From JAEUMW01 sp039807745 (GTDB lineage Bacteria > Pseudomonadota > Gammaproteobacteria > Burkholderiales > JAEUMW01), in the NCBI GenBank assembly GCA_039807745.1, contig JBDHRV010000009.1, forward strand, positions 1-48,578: DNA of 48,578 nt. The letters run 5' to 3'. Of this stretch, positions 36,940-44,872 are shown piece after piece. How positions within the stretch are numbered: the first letter of the stretch is position 1; every line of letters begins with the position of its first letter. The notes beneath the pieces are model-generated. The model saw only the letters and a list, made by a program, of their open reading frames with translations, ran no database searches and was not told the origin of the DNA. The position numbers and the translations under genes were made by a program.

Positions 36940-37686
36940 ATGCAGAATCCCCCGCACTCCTTCCTCGAATGGCTCGAATCACCGCTCGGCGAGTACCTGC
37001 TCGAGCGTGAGTTCGCGTACCTCGACGGGGTGGTCGCCGACCTCTTCGGTTTCAACGCGATCCAGATCGGCCTGCCGGAGCACGATTTCCTGCGCGCGAG
37101 CAGAATTCCGCTGCGCTGCCGGCTCGGTCCCGCCGGCCCCGTGCAGCTGCAGTGCGATCCGGAGTATCTGCCGGTCGCCGCGAACAGCGTCGATGTGTGC
37201 CTGCTGCCGCATGCGCTCGAGTTCGCGGCGCATCCACACCAGATCCTGCGCGAGGTGCAGCGGGTCCTGGTGCCGGAAGGTCACCTGATCGTTACTGGCT
37301 TCAATCCGTGGAGTCTGTGGGGCGTCCAGCGCGTGTTGAAGCGCGGGCGCGATCTGCATCCCTGGTGCGGACGCTTCATCACCCTGCCGCGCCTCAAGGA
37401 TTGGCTGGCGCTGCTCGGCTTCGAAGTCGCGGGTGGGCGCATGAGCTGTTACGCGCCGCCCTTCGGGGGCGAGCACTGGCTCCATCGCTGCCGCTTCATG
37501 GAGGCGGCAGGAGACCGCTGGTGGCCGATCGCGGGCGGGGTTTACTTCCTCGACGCCGTGAAGCGGGTGCCAGGCATGCGCGTCATCACACCGAAGTGGA
37601 ACGGGCGGCTCATTCCCAATGAGGCGCTTGCCTCGGCTCAGCAGGTGGCGCGCGGGCGGTTGCGGCTCGTCGCCAAAGAACAATAG
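36940..37686 (+). CDS. SAM-dependent methyltransferase (YafS-like)
   Basis: A class I methyltransferase of 248 residues, like YafS of enterobacteria. Motif I is relaxed (LFGFNAIQIGLPE, about 36-48); the middle shows SVDVCLLPHALEFAAHPHQILREVQRVLVPEGHL (about 83-116, quoted in outline: Asp, Pro, His then the Leu-rich helix), as in UbiE-type folds. The target is not known. It is followed by rnhA with a 1-nt overlap (TAGTG), and its neighbourhood matches the enterobacterial one, where this gene sits between gloB and rnhA. Confidence 0.85.
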   Translation: MQNPPHSFLEWLESPLGEYLLEREFAYLDGVVADLFGFNAIQIGLPEHDFLRASRIPLRCRLGPAGPVQLQCDPEYLPVAANSVDVCLLPHALEFAAHPHQILREVQRVLVPEGHLIVTGFNPWSLWGVQRVLKRGRDLHPWCGRFITLPRLKDWLALLGFEVAGGRMSCYAPPFGGEHWLHRCRFMEAAGDRWWPIAGGVYFLDAVKRVPGMRVITPKWNGRLIPNEALASAQQVARGRLRLVAKEQ

Positions 37687-38138
37687 TGACCGCCGGAGAC
37701 TGCGTCGACGTCTATACCGACGGCGCGTGCAAGGGCAACCCCGGACCGGGTGGTTGGGGCGCGCTGCTGCGGTTCGCCGACCAGGAGCGCGAGCTCTTCG
37801 GCGGCGCGGCTGCGACCACCAACAATCGCATGGAGCTGATGGCCGTCATCGAGGCGTTGTCGGCCCTGAAGCGCCCCTGCCGCGTCCGGCTGCACACCGA
37901 TTCGCGCTACGTGCAGCAGGGCATCACCGCCTGGATCGGGAACTGGAAGCGGCGCGGCTGGCGCACTGCGGACGGCAAGCCCGTCAAGAACGTCGATCTC
38001 TGGCGACGCCTGGACGGGCTCGTGGGCAACCACGAAGTGGATTGGATCTGGGTCAAGGGCCACTCCGGCCACGACGGTAACGAGCGCGCCGACGCGCTCG
38101 CGAACAAGGGTGTGCAGATGCCGGGCGGCGAGCGGTGA
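37686..38138 (+). CDS. rnhA: Ribonuclease HI
   Basis: RNase HI, which cuts the RNA strand of RNA-DNA hybrids during replication and R-loop removal; 150 residues from GTG 37686. The active-site residues are Asp12, Glu50, Asp72 and Asp136, with His126 in the flexible loop, each exactly two positions later than in E. coli. The basic handle (NWKRRGWRTADGKPVKN) is present. GTG overlaps the methyltransferase stop by 1 nt. dnaQ follows after 52 nt. Confidence 0.97.
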   Translation: MTAGDCVDVYTDGACKGNPGPGGWGALLRFADQERELFGGAAATTNNRMELMAVIEALSALKRPCRVRLHTDSRYVQQGITAWIGNWKRRGWRTADGKPVKNVDLWRRLDGLVGNHEVDWIWVKGHSGHDGNERADALANKGVQMPGGER

Positions 38139-38190
38139 CGATGCTGCACCGGGCATCCACACGCCGAGACCCCTGAGCGCCGCGCGGACC

Positions 38191-38910
38191 ATGCGACAGG
38201 TCGTCCTCGACACCGAAACCACCGGTCTTGATCCCACCCTCGGCCATCGCATCATCGAGGTCGCCGCGGTGGAGCTCGTCAACCGCCGTGTCACGGACAA
38301 CCGATTCCACCACTACCTGAATCCCGAGCGGGAGAGTGACACCGGCGCATTGCAGGTGCACGGGCTCACCGCCGAGTTTTTGCAGGACAAGCCCAGGTTC
38401 CGCGACATCGCCGACGAACTGATCGAATTCCTCGACGGCGCCGAGCTCATCATTCACAACGCGCCCTTCGACGTTGCGTTTCTGAATGCGGAGCTCGCCA
38501 GCGCCGCGCGCGAGAGCGTCGAGCGGTGCTGCGCCTCGATCACCGACACCCTGCGGCTGGCGAAGAATCTGCACCCCGGCAAGCGCAACGGGCTGGATGC
38601 GCTGTGCGAGCGCTACCAGGTGGACAACTCTGCCCGGACGCTGCACGGTGCGCTGCTCGACGCGCAGCTGCTCGCCGAGGTGTACCTGGCGATGACCCGG
38701 GGGCAGGAGAGTCTCGCGATGGAGCTGGAGGAGGCTCCCGCGTGGCATGCCGGCCTCGATGGGGAGTACGCCCGCGCGAGCATTCTCGTGGTGATCGCCA
38801 CCGACGAGGAGCTTGCCGAGCACGCGCGTGTGCTGGCGGAGATCCGGGGAGCGAGCCAGAAGGGCTGCCTCTGGGAGCTCCTCGACGCGGCGCACCCGCA
38901 GGCCGCCTGA
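38191..38910 (+). CDS. dnaQ: DNA polymerase III epsilon subunit (proofreading exonuclease)
   Basis: The 3'-5' proofreading exonuclease of the replicative polymerase; 239 residues. Exo I DTETTG (Asp7, Glu9), Exo II HNAPFDVAFL and Exo III HGALLDAQLLAEVYLAMTRGQ are all visible, with GKRNGLDALCERYQV between. The C-terminal part, after a Glu/Ala-rich linker, would bind the alpha subunit. ATG 38191 matches the family start; the open frame continues upstream into rnhA. It is co-oriented with rnhA, whereas in E. coli the two are divergent. Confidence 0.96.
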   Translation: MRQVVLDTETTGLDPTLGHRIIEVAAVELVNRRVTDNRFHHYLNPERESDTGALQVHGLTAEFLQDKPRFRDIADELIEFLDGAELIIHNAPFDVAFLNAELASAARESVERCCASITDTLRLAKNLHPGKRNGLDALCERYQVDNSARTLHGALLDAQLLAEVYLAMTRGQESLAMELEEAPAWHAGLDGEYARASILVVIATDEELAEHARVLAEIRGASQKGCLWELLDAAHPQAA

Positions 38911-38923
38911 ACGATCCGAACCC

Positions 38924-39886
38924 GTGGCGCTGCCCGCGAAAGTCGCACTGATGGAGGTCGGCCCCCGGGACGGCCTGCAGAACGAGCCGGGAGCGGTTCC
39001 GACCGACGTCAAGATTGGACTGATCGACCGCCTCTCGGACACGGGGCTGCGAACCATCGAGGCGACGAGCTTCGTGTCGCCGAAATGGGTCCCGCAGATG
39101 GCTGACCATGCCGCGGTGATGCTCGGCCTGCGGCGCGCCGCAGGCGTGCGGTACGCGGCGCTCACGCCCAACCTGCAAGGCTTCGCGGCAGCCCACGCGG
39201 CCGGCGTCGATGAAGTCGCCGTGTTCGCTGCCGCGTCCGAGACCTTCTCACGTCGCAACATCAACTGCTCGATTGCCGAGAGCCTGGATCGCTTCGCGCC
39301 CGTGCTGGAGGCTGCGCGCGCCGCCGGCGTGCCGGTCCGCGGCTACGTGTCGTGCGTCCTCGGCTGTCCCTTCGAGGGCGAAGTGGCCCCGGCGGCGGTC
39401 GCCCGTGTGGCGGAGGCGCTCTTTCGCATGGGGTGCCGCGAAGTCTCGCTCGGCGACACCATCGGCGTCGGCACGCCCGGCAGCGCCCGGCACATGGTGG
39501 AAGCGGTGGCGCAGCGGGTGCCGGTGGAGCGACTCGCCGCGCACTTCCACGACACCTATGGCCAGGCGCTCGTCAATCTTTATGCAGTAATGGAGCTCGG
39601 GATCGCGGTGATCGACAGCGCGGTGGCCGGCCTGGGCGGTTGTCCTTACGCACCGGGCGCATCGGGCAACGTGGCGACCGAGGATGTCCTCTACATGCTG
39701 GACGGCCTCGGAATCGAAACCGGGGTCGACCTCGATCGAGTGGTCGCGGCTGGGCGGTTCATCTGCGATCATCTCGGTCGCGTACCGGCGTCACGAGTCG
39801 CCCGGGCGCGCGCAAGCGAGCCACATCCCCGAAGCACTGCCGCTGCACCAGGCGCCAAGTGCCCCCGACGAGGACTTCACGTGTGA
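38924..39886 (+). CDS. Hydroxymethylglutaryl-CoA lyase
   Basis: An HMG-CoA lyase of 320 residues, which cleaves 3-hydroxy-3-methylglutaryl-CoA to acetyl-CoA and acetoacetate in leucine breakdown. Features are the N-terminal VEVGPRDGLQNE-type motif (MEVGPRDGLQNE), the barrel strand CVLGCPFEG, metal-binding HFHDTYG, and the catalytic-Cys loop GLGGCPYAPGASGN. GTG 38924 is preferred because family members have about nine residues before the first motif; ATG 38951 is the alternative. The last about 25 residues, rich in Pro/Arg/Ala, look like a non-conserved tail. It starts 13 nt after dnaQ. No other leucine-catabolism genes (liu/ivd) are nearby. Confidence 0.92.
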   Translation: MALPAKVALMEVGPRDGLQNEPGAVPTDVKIGLIDRLSDTGLRTIEATSFVSPKWVPQMADHAAVMLGLRRAAGVRYAALTPNLQGFAAAHAAGVDEVAVFAAASETFSRRNINCSIAESLDRFAPVLEAARAAGVPVRGYVSCVLGCPFEGEVAPAAVARVAEALFRMGCREVSLGDTIGVGTPGSARHMVEAVAQRVPVERLAAHFHDTYGQALVNLYAVMELGIAVIDSAVAGLGGCPYAPGASGNVATEDVLYMLDGLGIETGVDLDRVVAAGRFICDHLGRVPASRVARARASEPHPRSTAAAPGAKCPRRGLHV

Positions 39887-39894
39887 GTGCCACC

Positions 39895-40350
39895 ATGCCA
39901 AATACCCCGAAAGACGGGTTTCAGCGATTCGAAGAAGAACTCGACGCACTGGGGCTGCCCGCCCACCGCCATGCCGAGCTGCGGGTCGTGGCGATGCCGT
40001 CGGACGCGAATCCGAATGGTGACATCTTCGGCGGCTGGATCATGTCGCACGTCGACATGGCGGGTGGTATCGCCGCCATGCGACAAGCCCATGGCCGGGT
40101 GGCGACCGTCGCCGTGAACTCGTTCGTCATCAAGCATTCGGTCCGGGTGGGAGATCTGGTGGGCTTCTATGCAAGAGTGGTCCGAACCGGTACGACCTCG
40201 ATCACCCTCAACGTCGTGGCGTACAGTCAGTCCTGGGCAGACTTGAGACGGGGGGTGAAGGTCGCCGAGGCGGAGCTCACCTACGTGGCGATCGACGCGG
40301 AAGGAAACAAGCGTCCGGTAGATGCTGCGTCGGCAGGCGGCGGTGTGTAA
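39895..40350 (+). CDS. Acyl-CoA thioesterase (YciA-like hotdog fold)
   Basis: A hotdog-fold acyl-CoA hydrolase of 151 residues, like YciA. The signature ANPNGDIFGGWIMSHVDMAGG (about 38-58, key residues Asn41, Gly42, Asp43, Gly46, Asp54) and VNSFVIKHSVRVGDLVGFYARV (in outline 75-96) match the family. It begins 8 nt after the lyase stop and is the last gene of the rnhA-dnaQ unit, since a terminator follows. The substrate is not predictable; YciA acts broadly on acyl-CoAs. Confidence 0.9.
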   Translation: MPNTPKDGFQRFEEELDALGLPAHRHAELRVVAMPSDANPNGDIFGGWIMSHVDMAGGIAAMRQAHGRVATVAVNSFVIKHSVRVGDLVGFYARVVRTGTTSITLNVVAYSQSWADLRRGVKVAEAELTYVAIDAEGNKRPVDAASAGGGV

Positions 40351-40453
40351 GTCCGGGCGGGGGGGCTGCGACGACCCGGATCGGGCCTGCGCAGTGCGGC
40401 CCACGTGGCGTGGATTGGCGGGTTCGTGGCCATGCAGATCTCAACCCGGCCGT

Positions 40454-40480
40454 AAAAAATTCTCGGAGCGGGAGTTTTTT
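40454..40480 (+). terminator. Rho-independent terminator after the thioesterase gene
   Basis: AAAAAATTCTC (40454-40464) pairs with GGGAGTTTTTT (40470-40480) over 11 positions, two of them G-T, around a GGAGC loop. The stem ends in six T residues, and the A-run on the left means it can work in both directions. It lies 104 nt after the thioesterase stop. The rest of the 277-nt gap to the RTX gene is GC-rich with small hairpins and no supported gene. Confidence 0.82.
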
Positions 40481-40627
40481 CCTGCCATCGCTTCCGCGTC
40501 GTGCGTCCGGGCTCAGTGCGAACAACAACTTGCAAGCGCACGCGGGATGGCCCGCGGGTTGCGGCGCGCCAACCAACGAGATCCGCGATTGCACGCATTC
40601 GGCATTTCGTAACTCAGGAGCACGGCC

Positions 40628-41761
40628 ATGTCGAAAATCTTTCTCGTCGCGAAGGAAGCGCACTTCCTCGGCACCGGGACGGGCAAGGCGCACTGCTATC
40701 TCGTTTACGAGACCGACGCAGGCGAACGCTTCGTCACCTCGCTCTCGGAGGTGACCAATGACCTGCGCTTCAACGTTACGCAGATCGGCATTCCCTATGA
40801 TCAGGCGCAGGAAACCGACGATCCGAACTTCGTTGAGCGGCAGCTCGATTTCGGCGGGCGCGACGTCGACGCGGTCTGGAGCTTGATGTCGCAGCACGCC
40901 AACGAGATCAAGGTCGAGAAACCCCTCTACCACCCGCTCGACCAGAACTCCACGTCGTTCATCGCGTCGCTCCTGAACGTGGTCGGCCTCGACTTCGCGA
41001 GCAATCTGCCCGGCTTCAACGGCAATCATCCGACGAACAATCCGCAGCCGAGCGACTACCCGGGCCTGAACAACCTGCTCGACTTCGACTACCGCCTGGT
41101 CGGCACGCCCACCGACGACGTGATCCGCGGTGCGGGCGGCAACGACATCCTGTGGGGCGGAGTCGGCAACGACACGCTGACCGGCAAGCAGGGCTCCGAC
41201 ATCCTCGACGGCGGACCCGGGCTCGACACCGCCGGGTACCTCGGCCCGCGCGGGCTTTACGCAGTTGTCTGGCAGGACGGTGCGACCGTGGGCTCGAGCT
41301 TCGAGGGCGCGGACCGCCTGAACGACATCGAGTCGCTGCAATTCGCCGACAAAGTCGAGCACATCACTCCCGAACCCCTCGAGTACATCGCTTCGTACCC
41401 GGACCTGATCACGGCCCTGGGCACCAGCGCCGGAGCGGGATTCGATCACTACCTGAACAGCGGATTCGACGAAGGACGCCGCGTCACGTTCGATGGTCTC
41501 GAGTACATCGCCTCCTACGACGATCTCATCGCCGCGTACCACAGCCAGGTGGCAGCCAACCCCGATGGCGATGTCGGGGCCACGCACTACATCGGCAATG
41601 GCTACGGCGAGGTCCGCGCGCCGGCGCTCTTCGATCCGGGGCAGTACCTCGCGAACTACGCGGACCTGCAGTCCGCTTTCGGCAGCGACACCGAGGCCGC
41701 CACGATCCACTACATCGTTGCAGGGTATTTCGAGGACAGGACGGATCAACCGCTCGCGTAG
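40628..41761 (+). CDS. RTX-type calcium-binding protein with Tyr-rich repeats
   Basis: A 377-residue, acidic protein with three parts. Residues 1-155 form a domain I do not recognise, with H22 in KAHCYLVYE and the stretch LDQNSTSFIASLLNVVG (104-120). Residues 167-197 hold three or four RTX nonapeptides (GAGGNDILWGGVGNDTLTG and GSDILDGG), which bind calcium in secreted proteins. Residues 251-372 hold three copies of a repeat starting Y-[IL]-A-x-Y-x-D-L and ending H-Y-[IL]-x-x-G-[FY]. There is no N-terminal signal peptide, which suits type I secretion, but no type I secretion genes are in the window. AGGAG is eight bases before ATG 40628. Its end overlaps the convergent hydrolase gene by 16 nt. 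Confidence 0.75.
   Translation: MSKIFLVAKEAHFLGTGTGKAHCYLVYETDAGERFVTSLSEVTNDLRFNVTQIGIPYDQAQETDDPNFVERQLDFGGRDVDAVWSLMSQHANEIKVEKPLYHPLDQNSTSFIASLLNVVGLDFASNLPGFNGNHPTNNPQPSDYPGLNNLLDFDYRLVGTPTDDVIRGAGGNDILWGGVGNDTLTGKQGSDILDGGPGLDTAGYLGPRGLYAVVWQDGATVGSSFEGADRLNDIESLQFADKVEHITPEPLEYIASYPDLITALGTSAGAGFDHYLNSGFDEGRRVTFDGLEYIASYDDLIAAYHSQVAANPDGDVGATHYIGNGYGEVRAPALFDPGQYLANYADLQSAFGSDTEAATIHYIVAGYFEDRTDQPLA
41126..41218 (+). repeat. RTX nonapeptide repeats
   Basis: DNA coding for residues 167-197, where the pattern G-G-x-G-N/S-D-x-L recurs (GGNDIL, GVGNDTL, KQGSDIL), each about nine residues apart. This is the calcium-binding RTX roll of the encoded protein. Confidence 0.75.
41378..41743 (+). 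repeat. Three degenerate Tyr-rich repeats (about 40 residues each)
   Basis: Codons 251-372 encode three units. Their starts read LEYIASYPDL, LEYIASYDDL and GQYLANYADL, and their ends read DHYLNSGFDEGR, THYIGNGYGEVR and IHYIVAGYFEDR. The first two starts are nearly identical at DNA level as well, suggesting recent duplication. Confidence 0.7.
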
Positions 41762-42834
41762 GGTCTACGATCCGACGCCGGCGGTGCGCGCTTGAGCCTG
41801 TGCGCGCGGGCGCCCTCGTCCTCCAGCGTATCAAGCACCGCCTTCGCCATGGCCGCGACGACGCGGTCCTGGTCGGGATCGGCGAGGAAGTGGTCGAGTC
41901 CGCGCGCGACCAGCGTCACGCCCTGCGGCACGATCGCATCCGCGAGCAGCGTCAGCCCGTCGTTCGGTCCATGCTCGGCTAGCAATTCATAACGGTCACG
42001 CACCCCGGAGTGCACGTCGGAGGACCTCGGCACGCCGAGATAGTTGACCACCAGAACGTCGGGCGGGAGCGCTGCCGTGGCGAAGTGCGGGCGCCTCGCC
42101 TCCGTAGTCATCGAGCCGATCGACGCGGTGCCGTGACCGCGCAGCGCGAAACCGGCGGCTGCGAGCCAACTGCGCGGCCACCTGGACCAATGGTCCGCGA
42201 CGGCGGTGCCGTTCAGAAGGCCACCGATGTTGATCCATGCCGCGACGTGGTCCGCGCGACCCGCCTGCCGCAGCCGGTCGAGCGCGAGGTGCGTCTCGGG
42301 ACCGCCCTTGCTCGTGCTGACGAGTATCAGCCGTCGGTCATCCGCTTCGAGCCGCTCGAGCTCGCGCGCGAGTATCTCCGCGTTCGCCTCGATGGTGCCG
42401 TTCTCTTCCAGCGGGACGAGGCGCGTGGCGAGCTCCAGCAATCTCAGCGCCGACTGCACGCGCGCGAGATCCGCACCGGTTTCCGGGTCGGTGACGTAGA
42501 GCCAGCCGGGCACGAGCACGAACAGCCAGCGCTCTCGCGATCGTTCGGGAATGGGCGTCACGCCGGAAGCGAGGGCGGCCTCGAAGCGTGCACGGAACGC
42601 GCGGTTTCGCGGCACCGCCTCGATGGCCTCGACGAACGCGTCGGCGGCCGCGTCGACCGATGTCGTGCGCGCCAGTGCAGCGAGCGCGTCGCGCAGCGCG
42701 GGCGTGTCCTCCTTCGCGATCGCCAGTCGGACGGCCTCGCGCTCGCGTTGCACGTCGGATTGCGCGCGCGACGAGACAGCGCCACCGAGAAACGCGAGGA
42801 GGGCCGCGGCGACCATCAACCATGGCCTCGGCAC
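41746..42834 (-). CDS. Exported putative alpha/beta hydrolase
   Basis: A 362-residue protein with an N-terminal signal peptide (cleavage near SSRAQ, about 20-26). The C-terminal half reads like an alpha/beta hydrolase: strand LILVSTSKGGPETHL with candidate nucleophile Ser175, Asp292 in HGPNDGLT and His315 in GLDHFLAD, in the expected order. The nucleophile elbow has Ser in place of the first Gly of GxSxG. The N-terminal about 100 residues are a helical region of unknown role. GTG 42834 was chosen: it opens on the signal peptide and has GGAG eight bases upstream; the open frame beyond it passes through tRNA-Val and cannot be coding. The 3' end overlaps the RTX gene. I cannot name the family or substrate. 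Confidence 0.65.
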   Translation of the reverse strand: MPRPWLMVAAALLAFLGGAVSSRAQSDVQREREAVRLAIAKEDTPALRDALAALARTTSVDAAADAFVEAIEAVPRNRAFRARFEAALASGVTPIPERSRERWLFVLVPGWLYVTDPETGADLARVQSALRLLELATRLVPLEENGTIEANAEILARELERLEADDRRLILVSTSKGGPETHLALDRLRQAGRADHVAAWINIGGLLNGTAVADHWSRWPRSWLAAAGFALRGHGTASIGSMTTEARRPHFATAALPPDVLVVNYLGVPRSSDVHSGVRDRYELLAEHGPNDGLTLLADAIVPQGVTLVARGLDHFLADPDQDRVVAAMAKAVLDTLEDEGARAHRLKRAPPASDRRPYASG

Positions 42835-42908
42835 GCTCGATACTCCGCTGTCCTGATCAGGTCGCACGCACGGAACCGATCGACTACCGAGCTTGGCGGA
42901 TGATCGTT

Positions 42909-42984
42909 TGGTGGGCGGTGCTGGGATCGAACCAGCGACCTCTCCCGTGTGAAGGGAGCGCTCTACCACTGAGACTAACCGCCC
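42909..42984 (-). tRNA. tRNA-Val(CAC)
   Basis: On the minus strand, acceptor GGGCGGT pairs with ACCGCCC, followed by discriminator A and encoded CCA. The anticodon stem CTCCC/GGGAG holds loop TTCACAC, giving anticodon CAC. The T-arm GCTGG/CCAGC with TTCGATC is standard. The D-arm (GTCTCAGTGGTAGAGC) is slightly irregular: only three of its pairs form cleanly. It lies 74 nt upstream of the hydrolase start. Confidence 0.93.
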
Positions 42985-43065
42985 GGAGAGGCGCGAATTT
43001 AAGCACAGGTCCGGAATGCCGGTCAATTTTGCGAACCGCGGCGCTTGCTTCGGTGCGAGGGCGGC

Positions 43066-43094
43066 GTGTCATCTGCGTGAGTACCCCGTAGAAT
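43066..43094 (+). promoter_or_regulatory. Possible promoter of gltX
   Basis: GTGTCA (43066-43071, four of six matches to -35) and TAGAAT (43089-43094, five of six to -10) are 17 bases apart. Transcription would start at about 43101, only a few bases before the gltX ATG at 43104, so the message would be almost leaderless. No ribosome-binding site is evident there. Confidence 0.4.
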
Positions 43095-43103
43095 GTCCGC
43101 TCC

Positions 43104-44504
43104 ATGATCCGCACCCGTTTCGCACCGAGCCCGACCGGCTATCTCCACATCGGCGGCGCGCGCACGGCGCTCTTCTCCTGGGCGTATGCGCGCAAGCACG
43201 GGGGCAGCTTCGTCCTGCGTATCGAGGACACAGACCGGGAGCGCTCCACTGACGAGTCGACCGACGCCATCCTGGAGTCGATGGGCTGGCTCGGGCTCGG
43301 CTACGACGAGGGGCCGGTTCATCAGATGGATCGTCTCGATCGCTACCGGGACGTGGCGCAGCAGCTGATCCGGGAGGGCAAGGCATACTACTGCTACGCC
43401 ACCCGCGAAGAGCTCGAGACGTTGCGCGAAGCGCAGCGGGCGCAGGGGTTGAAGCCGCGATACGACGGGCGCTGGCGGCCCGAGCATGCGGTTGGCAAGA
43501 CGCCACCGCCGGGCGTCGAACCCGTGGTCCGCTTCCGCAATCCGGACGACGGAGTGGTGGCGTTCGACGATCTGGTGAAGGGCGCCATCGCCGTGCAGAA
43601 CGGCGAGCTCGACGATCTCGTGATCCTGCGCGCCGACGGCGTGCCGACCTACAACTTCGGCGTCGTGGTCGACGATCTCGACATGCGCATCACCCACGTC
43701 ATCCGCGGTGACGATCACGTGAACAACACACCGCGCCAGGTCAACATCCTGCGAGCGCTGGGCGCAACGCTGCCGCACTACGGCCACGTGCCGATGATCC
43801 TCGGTCACGACGGTGAGCGGCTATCGAAGCGGCACGGTGCGGTCAGCGTGCTGCAGTACCGGGACGACGGCTACCTGCCGGAAGCGCTGCTCAACTATCT
43901 CGCACGTCTCGGCTGGTCGCACGGTGACGACGAGGTGTTTTCCGTGGATCGGTTCGTCGAATGGTTCGAGCTTTCCTCCGTCCACCGCGCGCCTGCGAGA
44001 TTCGATCCGGAGAAGCTCAAGTGGACCAACCAGCAGCATCTTAGGCAAGCGGACGACGGCCGCCTCGCGGACCTCGTGCTGCCGTTTCTCGCGGCTGACG
44101 GGTGCAGCGTCCAGGACGGCCCGCGTCTTCCCGGCGTCATCGCGCTGGTGAAAGAGCGCGTTGGCACGGTCGAGGAGCTCGCGGACGCGATGGCCTACTT
44201 CTATCGGCGCATCGAGCCGCATCAGGCATTGCGCGAGCAGCACTACACGGCGACGTCGGCGCCGGCCGTGTTCGCGCTGAGGCTGAGTCTGGAAGGTATC
44301 GAGTGGGATCGTCAGGCGATCGGTCAGGCCATCAAGGCGGCTGCTTCCGAACACCGCCTCAAGATGCCGCAGGTGGCCATGCCACTGCGTGTGATGGTCA
44401 CCGGTGAGACGCAGACACCTTCGATCGATGCCGTGATCGAGCTGATTGGCCGTGAGGAGGTGCTGAAGCGCCTCGACCGGGAACTCGCGCTCTTTCCCCG
44501 CTGA
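43104..44504 (+). CDS. gltX: Glutamyl-tRNA synthetase
   Basis: Class I glutamyl-tRNA synthetase, 466 residues, full length. The HIGH-type motif is in PSPTGYLHIGGAR (8-20), with LRIEDTDRER following. The KMSKS-type loop is RLSKR at 239-243 (GERLSKRHGAVS). The zinc-binding cysteines of the E. coli enzyme are not all present (a single Cys in YYCYAT), as in zinc-free relatives. The C-terminal helical domain binds the anticodon. It has its own possible promoter and converges on a SHOCT lipoprotein gene with a hairpin between. Confidence 0.96.
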   Translation: MIRTRFAPSPTGYLHIGGARTALFSWAYARKHGGSFVLRIEDTDRERSTDESTDAILESMGWLGLGYDEGPVHQMDRLDRYRDVAQQLIREGKAYYCYATREELETLREAQRAQGLKPRYDGRWRPEHAVGKTPPPGVEPVVRFRNPDDGVVAFDDLVKGAIAVQNGELDDLVILRADGVPTYNFGVVVDDLDMRITHVIRGDDHVNNTPRQVNILRALGATLPHYGHVPMILGHDGERLSKRHGAVSVLQYRDDGYLPEALLNYLARLGWSHGDDEVFSVDRFVEWFELSSVHRAPARFDPEKLKWTNQQHLRQADDGRLADLVLPFLAADGCSVQDGPRLPGVIALVKERVGTVEELADAMAYFYRRIEPHQALREQHYTATSAPAVFALRLSLEGIEWDRQAIGQAIKAAASEHRLKMPQVAMPLRVMVTGETQTPSIDAVIELIGREEVLKRLDRELALFPR

Positions 44505-44508
44505 CCCA

Positions 44509-44526
44509 GCGCCGGGCTGCCGGCGT
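44509..44526. terminator. Hairpin between gltX and the convergent SHOCT gene
   Basis: GCGCCGG... forms a 7-bp stem: GCGCCGG (44509-44515; first pair G-T) with CCGGCGT (44520-44526) around a GCTG loop. It sits in the 25-nt gap between two stop codons, without a T-run, so a role in ending both transcripts is inferred from position. Confidence 0.4.
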
Positions 44527-44529
44527 CGG

Positions 44530-44748
44530 TCAGTTGCCTTTCAGGATGCGCGCCCTTTCCTTGTCGTATTCATCCGGCGTGATCGTCCCCGCGTCGAGCG
44601 CCTTCTTGAGGTTGACCAGCTGCTGACCGGTTGCGGTGGTGCTCGTCACCGGTTTCACGTCGGCGCTTCCGCCACCGCACCCGGTAATCGCGCCTGCGAA
44701 CGCAAGGAACGCGACGAACACGGCAATCCTGGGTCTTGCAATCGACAT
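44530..44748 (-). CDS. Small SHOCT-domain lipoprotein (copy 1)
   Basis: A 72-residue lipoprotein: basic start, hydrophobic helix, lipobox ITGC with Cys24, short Gly/Ser/Thr linker, then a SHOCT domain (about 43-72) reading GQQLVNLKKALDAGTITPDEYDKERARIL in outline (key residues Leu, Gly, Ile, Glu-Tyr). SHOCT is a short helical hairpin common at protein C-termini and of unknown function, perhaps for oligomerisation. ATG 44748 has GGGAG six bases upstream; the open frame runs further upstream without support. It lies 124 nt downstream of a second, similar gene. Confidence 0.72.
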   Translation of the reverse strand: MSIARPRIAVFVAFLAFAGAITGCGGGSADVKPVTSTTATGQQLVNLKKALDAGTITPDEYDKERARILKGN

Positions 44749-44872
44749 CTGGGGCTCCCGCTGACGTGATTGGACTTGCGTCGGAGAGGGGTGTGGCCGT
44801 GCAGGCCGCCACCCGGGAGCGTGGATTCTATGAACCGGGATCCCGAGCGTCAAATCGACGCGGGTGTGCTCG

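Noticed and set aside
40351..40627. A small gene or regulatory RNA in the gap before the RTX gene
   Set aside because: Short frames exist but none has a good ribosome-binding site and plausible composition. Only the terminator is supported; the small GC hairpins are not beyond chance at this base composition.
42835..43026. An extended N-terminus for the hydrolase that reads through tRNA-Val
   Set aside because: The extra residues come from the tRNA sequence itself; GTG 42834 opens on a signal peptide and has its own GGAG site.
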